A DNA stretch of 14,065 nucleotides from Clostridiales bacterium (lineage in GTDB: Bacteria > Bacillota_A > Clostridia > Oscillospirales > Oscillospiraceae): contig DXUR01000037.1 in assembly GCA_019417795.1 (NCBI GenBank), forward strand, positions 1 to 14,065, in the 5' to 3' direction. Positions 13,775 through 14,065 of this stretch are shown piece after piece; within the stretch, counting starts at the first letter, position 1, and the number at the start of each line of letters is the position of its first letter. Both the position numbers and the translations under genes were made by a program. The notes below the pieces were generated by a model. The model did not search any database. It was not told where the DNA came from and saw only the letters and a list, made by a program, of their open reading frames with translations.

Positions 13775-14065
13775 TCAGACCAATCCTTTCTCCTGCAGGC
13801 GGGATAGATACCACGCCTTTTTTAAGCTTTTTTCCTTGACATAGGTATTAAACACGGTGTCTGTCAAACTCATATCACCGTTGTTTTCCTTGATGAGCTG
13901 CTCCATCTCGGCGATGAGCGCGTCCATCTTGCCGTCGCACTCCTTCTCAAGTGCCGTCGCTTTGGCAAGATAGCTGCTCACAAGAGGGGCAAGCTTCGAT
14001 GCACTGCGCTGCCCGCTCGGCAGTGCGTAGTAATCCGCTTTCGCGGCCTCCTCCATGTCCTCAAG
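13775..14065 (-). CDS. C-terminal part of an unrecognised helical protein (runs off the window)
   Basis: The frame is open to the window edge (the codons before the internal Met read Leu-Glu-Asp), so the true start lies beyond base 14065. The visible ~96 residues are strongly helical and charged, with a probable coiled coil around LVSSYLAKATALEKECDGKM and an end in KKAWYLSRLQEKGLV. No catalytic motif or membrane segment is visible here. It stops 1 nt before the SLH protein's ATG, and the two are very probably co-transcribed. That context suggests a partner in the cell envelope, but this is inference. I do not recognise the family. Confidence 0.75.
   Translation of the reverse strand, partial: LEDMEEAAKADYYALPSGQRSASKLAPLVSSYLAKATALEKECDGKMDALIAEMEQLIKENNGDMSLTDTVFNTYVKEKSLKKAWYLSRLQEKGLV

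Noticed and set aside
12403..13839. A 478-codon open frame on the plus strand, covering the whole SLH gene and its terminator
   Set aside because: It is antisense to a gene with clear signal peptide and SLH motifs, its translation is rich in Arg and His with no recognisable domain, and it runs through a strong terminator stem. It is a by-product of the GC-rich codon pattern of the SLH gene.

Overview
The window looks like a chromosomal segment of a Gram-positive-type anaerobe of the class Clostridia, most likely a gut Oscillospiraceae/Ruminococcaceae relative. This rests on strong AGGAGG-type ribosome binding sites, an SLH-domain surface protein with the clostridial arrangement of SLH repeats, an IS256-type transposase remnant, and a Wzx/Wzy polysaccharide locus containing an FrhB-like iron-sulfur protein next to a pyruvyl-transferase-family protein. 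The genus cannot be read from the sequence alone.

Layout, left to right. (1) Positions 3-278 hold a 3'-truncated fragment of an IS256/Mutator transposase. (2) A plus-strand gene (305-1507) encodes an uncharacterised nucleotidyltransferase and ends at a strong hairpin terminator (1516-1553). (3) From 12465 down to 1554 the minus strand carries a compact nine-gene polysaccharide cluster. In transcription order these are: an initiating polyprenyl-phosphate sugar transferase, galE, two GT4 glycosyltransferases, a polytopic Wzy-like membrane protein, a DUF6625-type putative glycosyltransferase, a polysaccharide pyruvyl transferase family protein, an FrhB/F420-hydrogenase-beta-like 2x[4Fe-4S] protein, and a Wzx flippase. 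From the first GT4 gene to wzx the genes overlap by 4 nt or are separated by 1-3 nt, so that part is clearly one operon. The two larger gaps, on either side of galE, both hold RNA-hairpin-forming sequence. (4) At the right end, also on the minus strand, an SLH-domain secreted protein (12559-13773) ends at a clear intrinsic terminator. It is preceded, 1 nt away, by the C-terminal part of an unrecognised helical protein that runs off the window.

How the genes should work together (inference from family knowledge): the sugar transferase loads the first sugar phosphate on a lipid carrier at the inner membrane face. GalE interconverts UDP-glucose/galactose-type precursors. The two GT4 enzymes and the DUF6625 protein extend the repeat unit. 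The pyruvyl-transferase/FrhB pair probably decorates it. Wzx flips it and the Wzy-like protein polymerises it outside. No Wzz/Wzd-Wze-type length regulator or ligase is visible.

The features most worth a second look are a ~118-bp palindrome-ended element between the sugar transferase gene and galE, the FrhB/pyruvyl-transferase pair whose chemistry is unknown, and an SLH protein beside a cluster with a pyruvyl-transferase-family gene. I see no CRISPR array, tRNA, rRNA or defence system. No stretch longer than about 160 bases lacks a gene or gene remnant.
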